Assembly: GCA_965219965.1 (NCBI GenBank)
Contig: OZ244796.1
Span: forward strand, 496,001-560,000
Length of the DNA: 64,000 nucleotides
From: G965219965 sp965219965
GTDB lineage: Bacteria; Pseudomonadota; Alphaproteobacteria; RS24
Direction: 5' to 3'
Part shown: piece after piece, positions 25,278-34,308 of the stretch
How the letters are laid out: each line of letters begins with the position of its first letter
Numbering within the stretch: the first letter of the stretch is position 1
Made by a program: the position numbers and the translations under genes
The notes under the pieces: model-generated
Told to the model about the DNA's origin: nothing
The model's database searches: none
Seen by the model: the letters and a program-made list of their open reading frames with translations, nothing else

Positions 25278-26276
25278 TTAAAGCCAATCGGGGCAGGGCA
25301 GACCTTTGCTACGTAAAAATTCAGGGTTAAATAGTTTGCTTTGATAGCGTGTGCCGTAATCGCACAATATGGTTACAATCGTGTGGCCTGCGCCTAAATC
25401 TTCCGCCATTCGCACCGCACCCGCCAAGTTAATGCCAGATGAACCGCCAAGGCATAGGCCTTCATATTTGAGTAAATCAAACACAAAGGGCAGGGCTTCA
25501 TGGTCACTAATTTGATAAGCATCATCTATGGGCGCGTCTTCTAAATTAGCCGTCACGCGCCCTTGGCCAATACCTTCAGTGATGGAATCGCCTTCAGATT
25601 TCAGCTCACCAGTTTTATAATAATGGTACATGGCCGCGCCCATCGGGTCGGCGGCGGCGATTTTAATATCCCTATTATAGGCTTTTAACGCCATGCCGAC
25701 ACCCGCCAATGTGCCACCCGTGCCAATAGCGCAGGTAAAGCCGTCCACTTTGCCATCCGTTTGCCGCCATATTTCTGGTCCCGTTGTTTCAAGGTGGGAT
25801 TGGCGATTGGCGATATTGTCAAATTGATTGGCCCATATCGCGCCACTAGTATTTTTTTCATTTAGCTCTTCGGCCAGCCGACCGGAATATTTCACATAAT
25901 TATTCGGGTTTTTATATGGAACGGCTGGCACTTCAATCAATTCCGCGCCAGATAGCCGTAGCATATCCTTTTTTTCATCGCTTTGTGTTTCAGGAATGAC
26001 AATGACCGATTTATAACCCAGCGCATTGGCGACTAGCGTAAGGCCAATGCCCGTATTGCCCGCTGTGCCTTCTACAATCGTGCCGCCTGGGCGCAATGTT
26101 CCCTTTTTTTCAGCATCGCGGATAATATAAAGTGCGGCGCGGTCTTTCACCGATTGGCCAGGATTCATAAATTCAGCCTTGCCGAGAATGGTGCAGCCTG
26201 TTTGTTCAGAAATCCTATTCAGGCGGATAAGTGGCGTATTGCCAATCGCGTCAATAAGGCCATTATGAAACTGCAT
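25278..26276 (-). CDS. cysK: Cysteine synthase (O-acetylserine sulfhydrylase family)
   Basis: PLP enzyme of the beta-family that makes cysteine from O-acetylserine and sulfide. LIDAIGNTPLIRLNRI opens the fold, the PLP lysine is in NPGQSVKDRAALYII (residue ~40), and phosphate-binding CAIGTGGTLAGVG lies near residue 180. The asparagine loop reads EGTAGNTGIGL where most CysK have TSGNTGI, a small difference that leaves room for a related activity such as cystathionine beta-synthase. 332 residues from ATG 26276, chosen because conserved sequence begins directly after; an in-frame start at 26300 reaches toward the tRNA. Likely supplies cysteine near the methionine gene metC, though not in one operon. 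Confidence 0.88.
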   Translation of the reverse strand: MQFHNGLIDAIGNTPLIRLNRISEQTGCTILGKAEFMNPGQSVKDRAALYIIRDAEKKGTLRPGGTIVEGTAGNTGIGLTLVANALGYKSVIVIPETQSDEKKDMLRLSGAELIEVPAVPYKNPNNYVKYSGRLAEELNEKNTSGAIWANQFDNIANRQSHLETTGPEIWRQTDGKVDGFTCAIGTGGTLAGVGMALKAYNRDIKIAAADPMGAAMYHYYKTGELKSEGDSITEGIGQGRVTANLEDAPIDDAYQISDHEALPFVFDLLKYEGLCLGGSSGINLAGAVRMAEDLGAGHTIVTILCDYGTRYQSKLFNPEFLRSKGLPCPDWL

Positions 26277-26309
26277 GAGATAAATCCATGGGTAATCCAC
26301 CTGTAAATG

Positions 26310-26385
26310 TGGCTCCGCCTGCCGGACTCGAACCGGCGACCCAATGATTAACAGTCATTTGCTCTACCAACTGAGCTAAGGCGGA
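26310..26385 (-). tRNA. tRNA-Asn (anticodon GTT)
   Basis: On the minus strand: acceptor arms TCCGCCT/AGGCGGA, anticodon stem AATGA/TCATT with loop CTGTTAA (anticodon GTT), T-arm GCCGGTTCGAGTCCGGC and encoded GCCA end. Confidence 0.96.
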
Positions 26386-26503
26386 TTAGCCTCATTTGCG
26401 GGGTTGGGTATATCAAATTCACCGCCATCCGCAAGGGTTAAATCCGCCCCCGCTTGGCTCACGCTGGATTAGGGCATATTCACCCGATTTTGCGGTCATT
26501 CTC

Positions 26504-26577
26504 TGGAGGCCACGCCCGGAATCGAACCGGGGTACACGGCTTTGCAGGCCGCTGCGTAACCACTCCGCCACGTGGCC
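26504..26577 (-). tRNA. tRNA-Cys (anticodon GCA)
   Basis: On the minus strand: acceptor arms GGCCACG/CGTGGCC, anticodon stem GCGGC/GCCGT with loop CTGCAAA (anticodon GCA), T-arm CCCGGTTCGATTCCGGG and encoded TCCA end. It lies about 120 bases upstream of tRNA-Asn in the same direction. Confidence 0.96.
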
Positions 26578-26758
26578 TTATGCTTCAATGAGGCGGGTTG
26601 TATCAAAGCCCATAGGGGAAAACAATGTTAAAATGAAAGCCCATGCTTTGCTCGCCGCATTGCTTGCTATTGGCTTGCTCCATTATTGTCATTTTAGCGT
26701 AAGCGGCGTATAAGGAGCGAGACTCCGATATTTTGTGACGATTCTAGGATGCTACCCC

Positions 26759-27436
26759 ATGTCTGATGTGACCATTGATTTTGCCAAAGCCCGCGAGAAT
26801 ATGGTTGAGTGCCAAGTCAAGCCGGGCGGGGTGCGTGACACGCACATTTGGGATGTGCTGGGAGCTGTTCCACGCGAAGCCTTTCTGCCTGATGCGCTTA
26901 AAGAGCTGGCCTATATGGATAAGGATATTGAAATTTCTGGTCGCACCCTCATGGCACCTTTAACATTTGCCCGTTTGGTGGAGCTGGCTGATATTGGCAG
27001 CGATGATTTAATATTGGATATTGCTTGCGGCACAGGATATTCCACCGCCGTGCTGGCCACTTTGGGCGGTACAGTTGTCGGATTGGAAGAAGACAAAGCT
27101 GCCATTGCGCGTGGCAGTGAGATATTGCAAAGCCTTAACATTGATAATGGCGTGATTATTCACAGCCCCCATGCTCAAGGCCATGCCGCACAAGGGCCGT
27201 ATGATGTGATTTTTATTAATGGCTTTGTGCCAGAAATTCCCCAAAGCCTATTTGAGCAATTGACAGAAAATGGCCGTTTGGTTTGCGTGACCCAAAACCC
27301 CGAAGCGATAAATGGTGGCGTGATGTGCGGTGTTTGCGTGCATAAAGGTGCGCATGATTTAGTATGGCGCAATGGATTTGAAATTTCGACTGCTACCGTG
27401 CCAGGCTTTGAAAAAAAAGCCGCCTTCGCATTTTAA
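26759..27436 (+). CDS. Protein-L-isoaspartate O-methyltransferase family protein
   Basis: A 225-residue SAM-dependent methyltransferase of the PIMT family, which tags damaged isoaspartyl residues for repair. Seen are the substrate-side segment VPREAFLPDALKELAYMDKD and the SAM motif LILDIACGTGYSTAVLATLG. The family motif GQTIS is replaced by GRTLMAP, and the C-terminal half is divergent, as in the alphaproteobacterial paralogue that sits before tolC. Whether it repairs isoaspartate is therefore uncertain. AGGA ribosome site 9 bases before ATG 26759. Confidence 0.85.
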   Translation: MSDVTIDFAKARENMVECQVKPGGVRDTHIWDVLGAVPREAFLPDALKELAYMDKDIEISGRTLMAPLTFARLVELADIGSDDLILDIACGTGYSTAVLATLGGTVVGLEEDKAAIARGSEILQSLNIDNGVIIHSPHAQGHAAQGPYDVIFINGFVPEIPQSLFEQLTENGRLVCVTQNPEAINGGVMCGVCVHKGAHDLVWRNGFEISTATVPGFEKKAAFAF

Positions 27437-27466
27437 TAGGAAGCTCATGTTAATAGGAAGCCCATG
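27433..27466 (+). repeat. 17-bp tandem duplication of the tolC ribosome site and start codon
   Basis: Two adjacent 17-bp copies, TTAATAGGAAGCTCATG and TTAATAGGAAGCCCATG, differ at one base. Each carries AGGAAG and an ATG. The second ATG (27464) starts tolC; the first (27447) opens a 36-codon frame out of phase with tolC. Confidence 0.9.
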
Positions 27467-28789
27467 GCGCATTTTCATATCAAATCATGGTTGGCTGTTC
27501 TTTGCGCTGCTTTACTGCCTAATTCCGTGGTGGCGGAAAGTTTTGAAGAAGCCTTAAAGATGGCTTTACAAAATAACCCGACGCTACAGGCGGAAAAATA
27601 TCGCTATATGGCTACCCGTCAGCAGCAAATTGTCGCTATAAGCGCGGCTTTGCCGAAAGTATCGGCCTTTGCACGGCGCAATAAGGATGACAAGCATACG
27701 CGCAATTATATTACTGGCGCGGATGTTGAAAATCTCGCTGAGCATAGCAGTGATGCATGGGGGCTGAATGCGACCATGGATGTTTTCACCAGCGGGCAGA
27801 ATTTAAGTGAATTTCTAAAAACACGCGCCGATATTCGCGCCCAAAATCTGTCATTCAAAGCGACCGAACAAGATGTTCTCCTATCGGCCATTTCAACTTA
27901 TTTAAGCGTGGTGAACCATCGCGCTGTGCTGTCTTTGCGTCAAAAGAATGTGGCCGTGTTGCGCCGCCAATATGAGGCGGTTAAAGACCAGTTTGAAGTC
28001 GGGCTGGTAACGCGCACGGATTTGGCTCAATCCGAAACCCGTTTGAAGCAGGCACAGTCTAATTTCATTCAGCAAAAGGCTGCTTTAGAAGCCGCGCAGG
28101 CCGAATATAAAGAAATCATCGGCCAACTGCCTGGCAAGCTTATCGCGCCGAAAAAATTACCGACCTTGCCTTTTACCTTGGATGATGCTTTGCGTTTGGC
28201 ACGCACCTATAATCCGATCTTATTGCAAGCTCAAGAGCAGTCACGCAGTGCCGACCATGCTGCCCATAGTGCTTTGGCGGGTAACCTGCCTCAAGTGCGC
28301 CTTTATGGTAATTACACTGTCACCGAAGACCCAAAGCGTAACCTTATCGGGCAGGAAGAAGAAGTAACTAATATCGGCCTTGAAGTTTCCATGCCAGTCT
28401 TTGCGGGCGGGGAGAATTTTGCCGCTATCCGTGCATCGCGTCATGTGAAAAGCACAAGCAAAAATCTCGTCCACGCCGCTAATAATAGGCTGGAGCGTGA
28501 GGTGACAATTGCATGGCATAATCTTGACGCGGCCAAAGGGCAAATTGACGCTTCACGTTTGCAAATTAAAGCGGCTGAAATTGCTTTGGAAGGGGTTAAG
28601 CAAGAGCAGGAATTAGGAACGCGCACCATTCTTGATTTGCTAGATTCCGAGGAGGAATTGCTTGATGCCCGCGTGGCACTGATTGAGAGCGAACGGGCGC
28701 GGATTATTGCAGCCTATACGCTATTGGCCACGCTGGGTGGTTTGACGGGCGCACAGCTTAATCTTGTTGACCCTGAGCCTAATAATTGA
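27464..28789 (+). CDS. tolC: TolC-family outer-membrane channel protein
   Basis: Outer-membrane efflux/secretion channel, 441 residues. Signal peptide ends VVA, followed by ESFEEALKMALQNNPTLQAE, the standard start of mature TolC. The two repeated halves with long alpha-helical stretches are visible, for example FEVGLVTRTDLAQSETRLKQ in the first and QEQELGTRTILDLLDSEEEL in the second. TolC serves as the exit duct for type I secretion and drug efflux. This is the only such channel gene in the window and might serve the RTX-type adhesin at 40.8-57.4 kb, but the order pcm-tolC-popZ-valS is the housekeeping one. Confidence 0.95.
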   Translation: MAHFHIKSWLAVLCAALLPNSVVAESFEEALKMALQNNPTLQAEKYRYMATRQQQIVAISAALPKVSAFARRNKDDKHTRNYITGADVENLAEHSSDAWGLNATMDVFTSGQNLSEFLKTRADIRAQNLSFKATEQDVLLSAISTYLSVVNHRAVLSLRQKNVAVLRRQYEAVKDQFEVGLVTRTDLAQSETRLKQAQSNFIQQKAALEAAQAEYKEIIGQLPGKLIAPKKLPTLPFTLDDALRLARTYNPILLQAQEQSRSADHAAHSALAGNLPQVRLYGNYTVTEDPKRNLIGQEEEVTNIGLEVSMPVFAGGENFAAIRASRHVKSTSKNLVHAANNRLEREVTIAWHNLDAAKGQIDASRLQIKAAEIALEGVKQEQELGTRTILDLLDSEEELLDARVALIESERARIIAAYTLLATLGGLTGAQLNLVDPEPNN

Positions 28790-28928
28790 GAAATTGAGAG
28801 AGTGTCGTCAGCATAGGCTGTCGGGTGCGGGGCTTGCTTTTAGTAGCATTTTGCGCCTCTATGGGTTTGTGCGCTCAAATGCAGATTAAGATGCGGGCGA
28901 GGGTGCGCGATAAAACGGTGAAACTATC

Positions 28929-29543
28929 ATGTCTAACATTAGAAATAAAGAGCAACTACCTGAATTTCTTAAGCAAAAAGAAACAAGATTATCTGCTGAT
29001 TCACAAGATGAATTTGAAAATATCGCCCGTGCCATTGAAGATATGATTGACCAGCGTGGCGATAAACGCCCCGCTCCGTCATTTGCCTCTGAAGAAGAAG
29101 GTAGAGAGGAAAACGAATCGCCTGCTGATTCGCCTCATTTGACGGAAGATTTGCCCCAAAATAGGCCAATCAAAAATGGCAATGATGGCGGGCATGGCAC
29201 GGCTTGGGCGGTAAACCAAATTCTAACGGGTCAAGATGAGGACGATTCCATTACGCCCGCCCCTCTGCCTGCAAAACAACAAGATGACGTGCCTGTGAGT
29301 GCGATGCAAAACCAAGCATCAGCAGGGGCGCATACGGTTTTAGATGCTTTGGTGTTGGAAGCCTTGCAGCCACTTTTGCGTCAATGGTTGCAAGATAATA
29401 TGCCAGAAATAATTGCCCCCATGGTGCGTGATGAGTTAAAAAACCGCGTAATTAAAAGCGTAACTTCTACCACTGAAATGCGGGCTGAACCAGAGCAGGT
29501 GCAAAATATTCCGCCGCAAAATCCGCCCGACGACCATTTTTAA
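28929..29543 (+). CDS. PopZ-like polar organising protein (DUF2497)
   Basis: A 204-residue protein with a conserved short helix near the N terminus, a long acidic proline/glutamate-rich disordered middle (residues ~40-130) and the C-terminal DUF2497 helices: VLDALVLEALQPLLRQWLQD and NMPEIIAPMVRDELKNRV. In Caulobacter, PopZ of this architecture forms a polar matrix that tethers the chromosome origin. The position directly before valS matches the alphaproteobacterial order. A glutamine/proline tail of ~30 residues follows the conserved helices, whereas PopZ usually ends close to them. Confidence 0.85.
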   Translation: MSNIRNKEQLPEFLKQKETRLSADSQDEFENIARAIEDMIDQRGDKRPAPSFASEEEGREENESPADSPHLTEDLPQNRPIKNGNDGGHGTAWAVNQILTGQDEDDSITPAPLPAKQQDDVPVSAMQNQASAGAHTVLDALVLEALQPLLRQWLQDNMPEIIAPMVRDELKNRVIKSVTSTTEMRAEPEQVQNIPPQNPPDDHF

Positions 29544-29566
29544 AAATATGACCGAAAAACACTTTC

Positions 29567-32257
29567 ATGTCCGAAAGCGCAGACCAAAAAACACTGGATA
29601 AAACTTACGACCCATCGGCCATTGAACACCGCCTTTATACGCGGTGGGAAGAGGCGGGTTGTTTTGCCTCTGGCCGTGTGCCAGATGCTGAACCCTATAC
29701 GATTGTTATTCCCCCGCCTAATGTGACAGGCAGTCTGCATATGGGTCACGCGCTTAACAATACTTTGCAAGATGTGCTGTGCCGTTTTGAACGGATGCGC
29801 GGGCGTGATGTTTTATGGCAGGTCGGTACGGATCATGCTGGTATTGCCACGCAAATGGTCGTGGAACGCCAACTTGCCGAGCGTGGCGAGCCATTGCGCC
29901 GTGATATGGGACGTGAGGCTTTTCTTGAGCGCGTTTGGGCGTGGAAAGAAGAAAGTGGGTCAACCATTACTCGCCAGTTGCGCCGTTTGGGGGCTTCTTG
30001 CGATTGGAGCCGTGAGCGTTTTACCATGGATGATGGGCTGTCTGAAGCGGTGATAAAGGTTTTCGTTGAACTTTATGAGCAAGGGCTGATTTACCGCGAC
30101 AAACGCCTTGTGAATTGGGATCCAGCTTTGTTGACTGCCATTTCCGATTTGGAAGTGGTGCAAAGGGAAGTTCATTCTCATATGTGGCATTTCAATTATC
30201 CGCTTGAAGATAGCTCAGGCCATATCACTGTAGCCACCACGCGACCTGAAACCATGCTTGGCGATACGGGTGTGGCGGTGCATCCAGATGATGCGCGTTA
30301 TAAAGACCTTGTTGGAAAAAATATTGTGTTACCTATTGTTGGGCGCAAAATTCCTATTGTTGCTGATAGTTATGCCGATCCCGAACAGGGATCAGGTGCG
30401 GTGAAAATCACACCCGCGCATGATTTTAATGATTTTGAAGTGGGTGGACGTTGTAATTTGCCTGCCATTAACATTTTTAACCAACATGCCGCACTGGATT
30501 TATCGGCAGAAGATTTTGCCGATATGCCTGCGCGTGATGATTGGCAGGGGCTAGACCGTTTTGACGCTCGCAAACGTGTGGTTAAAGAAATAGACGCACT
30601 CGGTTTGTTAGAAAAAATTGAAGATAATACCCATAGCGTGCCTTATGGTGACCGTTCCGACCAAGTAATTGAACCATGGCTCACCGACCAATGGTATGTG
30701 AATGCGGCGCGTTTAGCGCAACCCGCCATTAAGGCGGTCAAAAAGGGTGAAACAAAATTTGTTCCTGATAATTGGCGCAAAACTTATTTTGAATGGATGG
30801 ATAATATCCGCCCATGGTGTATTTCGCGCCAGCTTTGGTGGGGGCATCGGATTCCAGCTTGGTATGGGGAAGATGGCACGATTTTCGTTGCCCATGATGA
30901 AACTGCCGCTACCGCCAAAGCCGAAGCGCATTACGGCAAAAAAACCAGCCTGACACGAGACGAAGATGTGCTGGATACATGGTTTTCTTCTGCCCTTTGG
31001 CCGTTTTCTACGCTTGGCTGGCCGCAAGAAACGCCAGAACTGGCACGCCATTACAAAACCGATGTGCTGGTGACGGGTTTTGATATTATCTTTTTCTGGG
31101 TCGCTCGCATGATGATGATGGGCCTGCATTTCAAACAAGAAGTGCCGTTCCATACGGTTTACATTCACGCACTTGTGCGTGATGAGCAGGGTGCGAAAAT
31201 GTCTAAGTCCAAAGGCAACGTTATTGACCCGCTAGAAATTTGTGACAAATATGGTGCCGATGCGTTGCGTTTCACTCTAACGGCCATGGCCGCTATGGGG
31301 CGGGATATTAAGCTGAGCGAAGCGCGTGTGGCGGGCTATCGCAATTTCGGTACAAAGCTGTGGAATGCAGCGCGGTTTTGTCAAATCAATGGCTGTTTTG
31401 ATACTGATAATTTTGACCCCGCCAAAGCGACGCTTTCCTTAAATCAATGGCTAGTGGGGGAAGTTATCCGTACTCAAAATGCTATTACCGATGCGCTGGA
31501 AGCTTATCGCTTTAATGATGCGGCGGCGGCGGTATATCAATTTATTTGGCACAGCTTTTGTGATTGGTATGTGGAGCTGGCCAAGGAGGTTTTTCAAAAA
31601 ACCGACAGCGTAGAAAAAGCTGAAACCCAAAGCGCGGCCAAATGGGCGTTGGAGCAGGCTTTCCGTTTGCTCCATCCCTTTATGCCTTTTGTGACAGAAG
31701 AGCTTTGGGCGCAAACCGCCTCGCGCACCCAGCCCTTAATGCTGAATAGCTGGCCGCAGCTACCAGATGCGCTTATCAGCCCGCAAGCTGATGCTGATAT
31801 TGGCTGGTTGATAAAATCCATCACCGCCATTCGTTCCGTGCGGGCAGAAATGAATGTGCCTGCTTCGGCCAAAATAGATTTACATATTATCGGCGCGTCA
31901 GAGGAAACCCAAAAGCGGGCGGCGAATATGGGCGATATCCTCAAAAAATTGGCGCGGTTGGAAAGTGTTTCATTTCCTGATAATGTCGCTAAAGGTGCGG
32001 TACAGACGGTTGTTGAAGAAGCAACTTTTGCTTTGCCGCTTAAAGATGTGATTGATTTCTCTGTTGAGGCGGCGCGTTTACAAAAAGAACTCGCCAAAGC
32101 GGAAGGGGAAATTAAAAAACTTTCTGGCAAGCTAAACAATGAGGGTTTTTTGCGTAAAGCACCGGAAGCTGTTATTGAAGAAAACGAAATGCGTTTAGCT
32201 GAGGAAGAAACCACCCGCAACAAATTACAAGCGGCGTTAAATCGCCTCAATGGGTAG
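29567..32257 (+). CDS. valS: Valine--tRNA ligase
   Basis: Class Ia aminoacyl-tRNA synthetase, 896 residues. HIGH-type motif in PPPNVTGSLHMGHALNNTLQ (residue ~47), the editing (CP1) domain with TTRPETMLGDTGVAVHPDD, and KMSKSKGNVIDP near residue 545. The C-terminal coiled coil (SVEAARLQKELAKAEGEIKK onward) is the tRNA-contacting arm found in ValRS. Starts 23 bases after the PopZ-like gene. Confidence 0.98.
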   Translation: MSESADQKTLDKTYDPSAIEHRLYTRWEEAGCFASGRVPDAEPYTIVIPPPNVTGSLHMGHALNNTLQDVLCRFERMRGRDVLWQVGTDHAGIATQMVVERQLAERGEPLRRDMGREAFLERVWAWKEESGSTITRQLRRLGASCDWSRERFTMDDGLSEAVIKVFVELYEQGLIYRDKRLVNWDPALLTAISDLEVVQREVHSHMWHFNYPLEDSSGHITVATTRPETMLGDTGVAVHPDDARYKDLVGKNIVLPIVGRKIPIVADSYADPEQGSGAVKITPAHDFNDFEVGGRCNLPAINIFNQHAALDLSAEDFADMPARDDWQGLDRFDARKRVVKEIDALGLLEKIEDNTHSVPYGDRSDQVIEPWLTDQWYVNAARLAQPAIKAVKKGETKFVPDNWRKTYFEWMDNIRPWCISRQLWWGHRIPAWYGEDGTIFVAHDETAATAKAEAHYGKKTSLTRDEDVLDTWFSSALWPFSTLGWPQETPELARHYKTDVLVTGFDIIFFWVARMMMMGLHFKQEVPFHTVYIHALVRDEQGAKMSKSKGNVIDPLEICDKYGADALRFTLTAMAAMGRDIKLSEARVAGYRNFGTKLWNAARFCQINGCFDTDNFDPAKATLSLNQWLVGEVIRTQNAITDALEAYRFNDAAAAVYQFIWHSFCDWYVELAKEVFQKTDSVEKAETQSAAKWALEQAFRLLHPFMPFVTEELWAQTASRTQPLMLNSWPQLPDALISPQADADIGWLIKSITAIRSVRAEMNVPASAKIDLHIIGASEETQKRAANMGDILKKLARLESVSFPDNVAKGAVQTVVEEATFALPLKDVIDFSVEAARLQKELAKAEGEIKKLSGKLNNEGFLRKAPEAVIEENEMRLAEEETTRNKLQAALNRLNG

Positions 32258-32276
32258 CAAAGGATAGGGGACACTA

Positions 32277-33995
32277 ATGAGTAAATTTGACAAATCCAAA
32301 TTGCCGAGTCGTTATGTAACGGTTGGGCCAGAGCGGTCGCCGCATCGATCTTATTATTACGCCATGGGTATGACAGAAGAAGAAATCAACCGCCCCTTTG
32401 TCGGGGTTGTGTCGTGCTGGAACGAGGCCGCACCTTGTAACATTGCGCTTATGCGCCAAGCCCAAGCGGCCAAGGAAGGCGTGAAAGCTGCCAATGGTAG
32501 CCCACGTGAATTTTGCACCATTTCTGTAACTGATGGCATCGCCATGGGGCATGAGGGCATGAAAAGCTCGCTCATTTCGCGTGATGTGATTACCGATAGT
32601 GTGGAATTAACCATGCGCGGCCATTGCTATGATGCCATGGTTGGGCTGGCTGGTTGTGATAAATCTCTGCCTGGCTTGATGATGGCTATGTTGCGGCTCA
32701 ATGTGCCAAGCGTGTTTATGTATGGCGGTTCTATCATGCCAGGCGAATTCAAAGGTAAAGATGTTACTGTACAAGATGTGTTTGAAGCGGTCGGACAGCA
32801 CGCGGCGGGCAATATGGCAGATGACGAATTGCACGCGCTGGAATGTGTCGCTTGCCCAGGGGCTGGTTCGTGCGGTGGGCAATTCACAGCCAACACTATG
32901 GCTTGTGTGTCAGAAGCCATTGGGCTGGCTTTGCCCCATTCTGCTGGTGCGCCCGCGCCTTATGAGAGCCGTGATGAATATGCTGAAGCCTCTGGCCGTG
33001 CAGTGATGGTGCTGGTTTCTAAAAATATCCGCCCGCGTGATATTGTTACCCGCAAGGCGTTAGAAAATGCTGCTACGGTTGTTGCCGCCACGGGCGGGTC
33101 AACCAATGGCGGTTTGCATTTACCTGCTATGGCGCATGAGGCGGGTATTGATTTTGACCTCATGGAAGTGGCCGAGATTTTCAAAAAAACGCCTTACATT
33201 GCTGACCTCAAACCAGGCGGACAATATGTCGCCAAAGATATGTATGAAGCAGGCGGCGTGCCGATGCTGTTAAAAACCTTACTAGATGGTGGCTATTTGC
33301 ACGGCGATTGCCTTACTGTGAGTGGTAAAAGCATGGCTGAAAATTTGGCAGAGATAGAATTTAACACTGAGCAGAAAGTTATTTATCCGGCCAGCAATCC
33401 AATTACGCCCACTGGTGGGGTGGTGGCGTTGCAAGGCACGCTCGCGCCCGATGGTGCGATTGTCAAAGTGGCGGGCATGGAGCATTTGCAATTTGAAGGG
33501 CCAGCGCGGTGCTTTGATTGCGAAGAAGACGCCTTTGCCGCTGTGGAAAAAGGTGATTACAAAGCTGGCGAGGTGCTTGTCATTCGCTATGAAGGGCCGA
33601 AGGGCGGGCCAGGTATGCGCGAAATGTTATCCACCACGGCGGCGATTTACGGGCAGGGCAATGGCGATAAAGTCGCGCTTATTACCGATGGGCGTTTTTC
33701 AGGTGCGACGCGTGGCTTTTGCATTGGCCATGTTGGGCCAGAAGCAGCCGAGGGCGGGCCTATCGCGTTGGTAGAAGATGGCGACATCATTTCTATCAAT
33801 GCCGAAACGGGTCAGTTGGATTTGCAAGTAGACGAAAAAACGCTCGCCGCCCGCCGCGCTAAATGGAAACCACGCGATAATGGCTTTACCTCTGGTACAT
33901 TGTGGAAATATGTCCAAACCGTCGGCTCCGCCCGCTACGGTGCCGTCACCCACCCGGGCGGTGCAAAAGAAACCAAGCAATATGCGGATATTTAG
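32277..33995 (+). CDS. ilvD: Dihydroxy-acid dehydratase
   Basis: Fe-S enzyme of isoleucine/valine synthesis, 572 residues. Cluster-binding cysteines are in VVSCWNEAAPCN, VGLAGCDKSLPG and CPGAGSCGGQFTANTM, the IlvD signature. GRFSGATRGFCIGHVGPEAA near residue 470 is the second signature. The gene begins 19 bases after valS, probably in one transcript. Its Fe-S cluster may draw on the SUF system at the window start. Confidence 0.97.
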   Translation: MSKFDKSKLPSRYVTVGPERSPHRSYYYAMGMTEEEINRPFVGVVSCWNEAAPCNIALMRQAQAAKEGVKAANGSPREFCTISVTDGIAMGHEGMKSSLISRDVITDSVELTMRGHCYDAMVGLAGCDKSLPGLMMAMLRLNVPSVFMYGGSIMPGEFKGKDVTVQDVFEAVGQHAAGNMADDELHALECVACPGAGSCGGQFTANTMACVSEAIGLALPHSAGAPAPYESRDEYAEASGRAVMVLVSKNIRPRDIVTRKALENAATVVAATGGSTNGGLHLPAMAHEAGIDFDLMEVAEIFKKTPYIADLKPGGQYVAKDMYEAGGVPMLLKTLLDGGYLHGDCLTVSGKSMAENLAEIEFNTEQKVIYPASNPITPTGGVVALQGTLAPDGAIVKVAGMEHLQFEGPARCFDCEEDAFAAVEKGDYKAGEVLVIRYEGPKGGPGMREMLSTTAAIYGQGNGDKVALITDGRFSGATRGFCIGHVGPEAAEGGPIALVEDGDIISINAETGQLDLQVDEKTLAARRAKWKPRDNGFTSGTLWKYVQTVGSARYGAVTHPGGAKETKQYADI

Positions 33996-34061
33996 GGGGT
34001 TTTTCTGAGATTCTATAAAGCATCATTTGTAAAGCTTGTGAATCGCCTGATTTTGCAGAGG

Positions 34062-34100
34062 TAGGGGGCGCGAGACAGGGCAGGCATTGCCACCCCCCTA
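34062..34100. terminator. G/C-arm hairpin downstream of ilvD
   Basis: TAGGGGG and CCCCCTA pair over 7 bp around a 25-base loop, 67 bases after ilvD. The long loop and lack of a T-run make it a modest candidate terminator, or a border feature of the following accessory region. Confidence 0.3.
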
Positions 34101-34140
34101 AGCGGCGGTGTCTGTGACGTATAGGTGCTTTTGGCAATCA

Positions 34141-34308
34141 ATGAAAATTGCCCGCTTGCGGCTCACTCCAACCCCAGATAGCGGCAAAGAACTGGCGCAT
34201 GTGAAAATTGTGGCAACTTCAATATATGAATTAACTGATGGCACCGAACATTTACTTGGTGATGTTGCTTTCTCAATTGCCGAGCAGACCCCACCAGATA
34301 TAATTTGA
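34141..34308 (+). CDS. Doubtful 55-codon hypothetical gene
   Basis: An ATG-started frame of 55 codons opening MKIARLRLTPTPDSGKEL. The product is soluble with a balanced composition, which is somewhat protein-like, but there is no good ribosome site and no recognised family. Its stop abuts that of the convergent metzincin gene with no gap. It could be a real small gene, a remnant, or chance. Confidence 0.3.
   Translation: MKIARLRLTPTPDSGKELAHVKIVATSIYELTDGTEHLLGDVAFSIAEQTPPDII

Noticed and set aside
26633..26713. 26-codon hydrophobic frame after tRNA-Cys
   Set aside because: Contains one membrane-like stretch (MKAHALLAALLAIGLLHYC), but the nearest purine-rich site is ~15 bases away and nothing else supports it.
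34062..34308. Short 55-codon gene as an antitoxin for the metzincin
   Set aside because: The genes are convergent with stops in contact, have no shared regulation and no toxin-antitoxin family resemblance.
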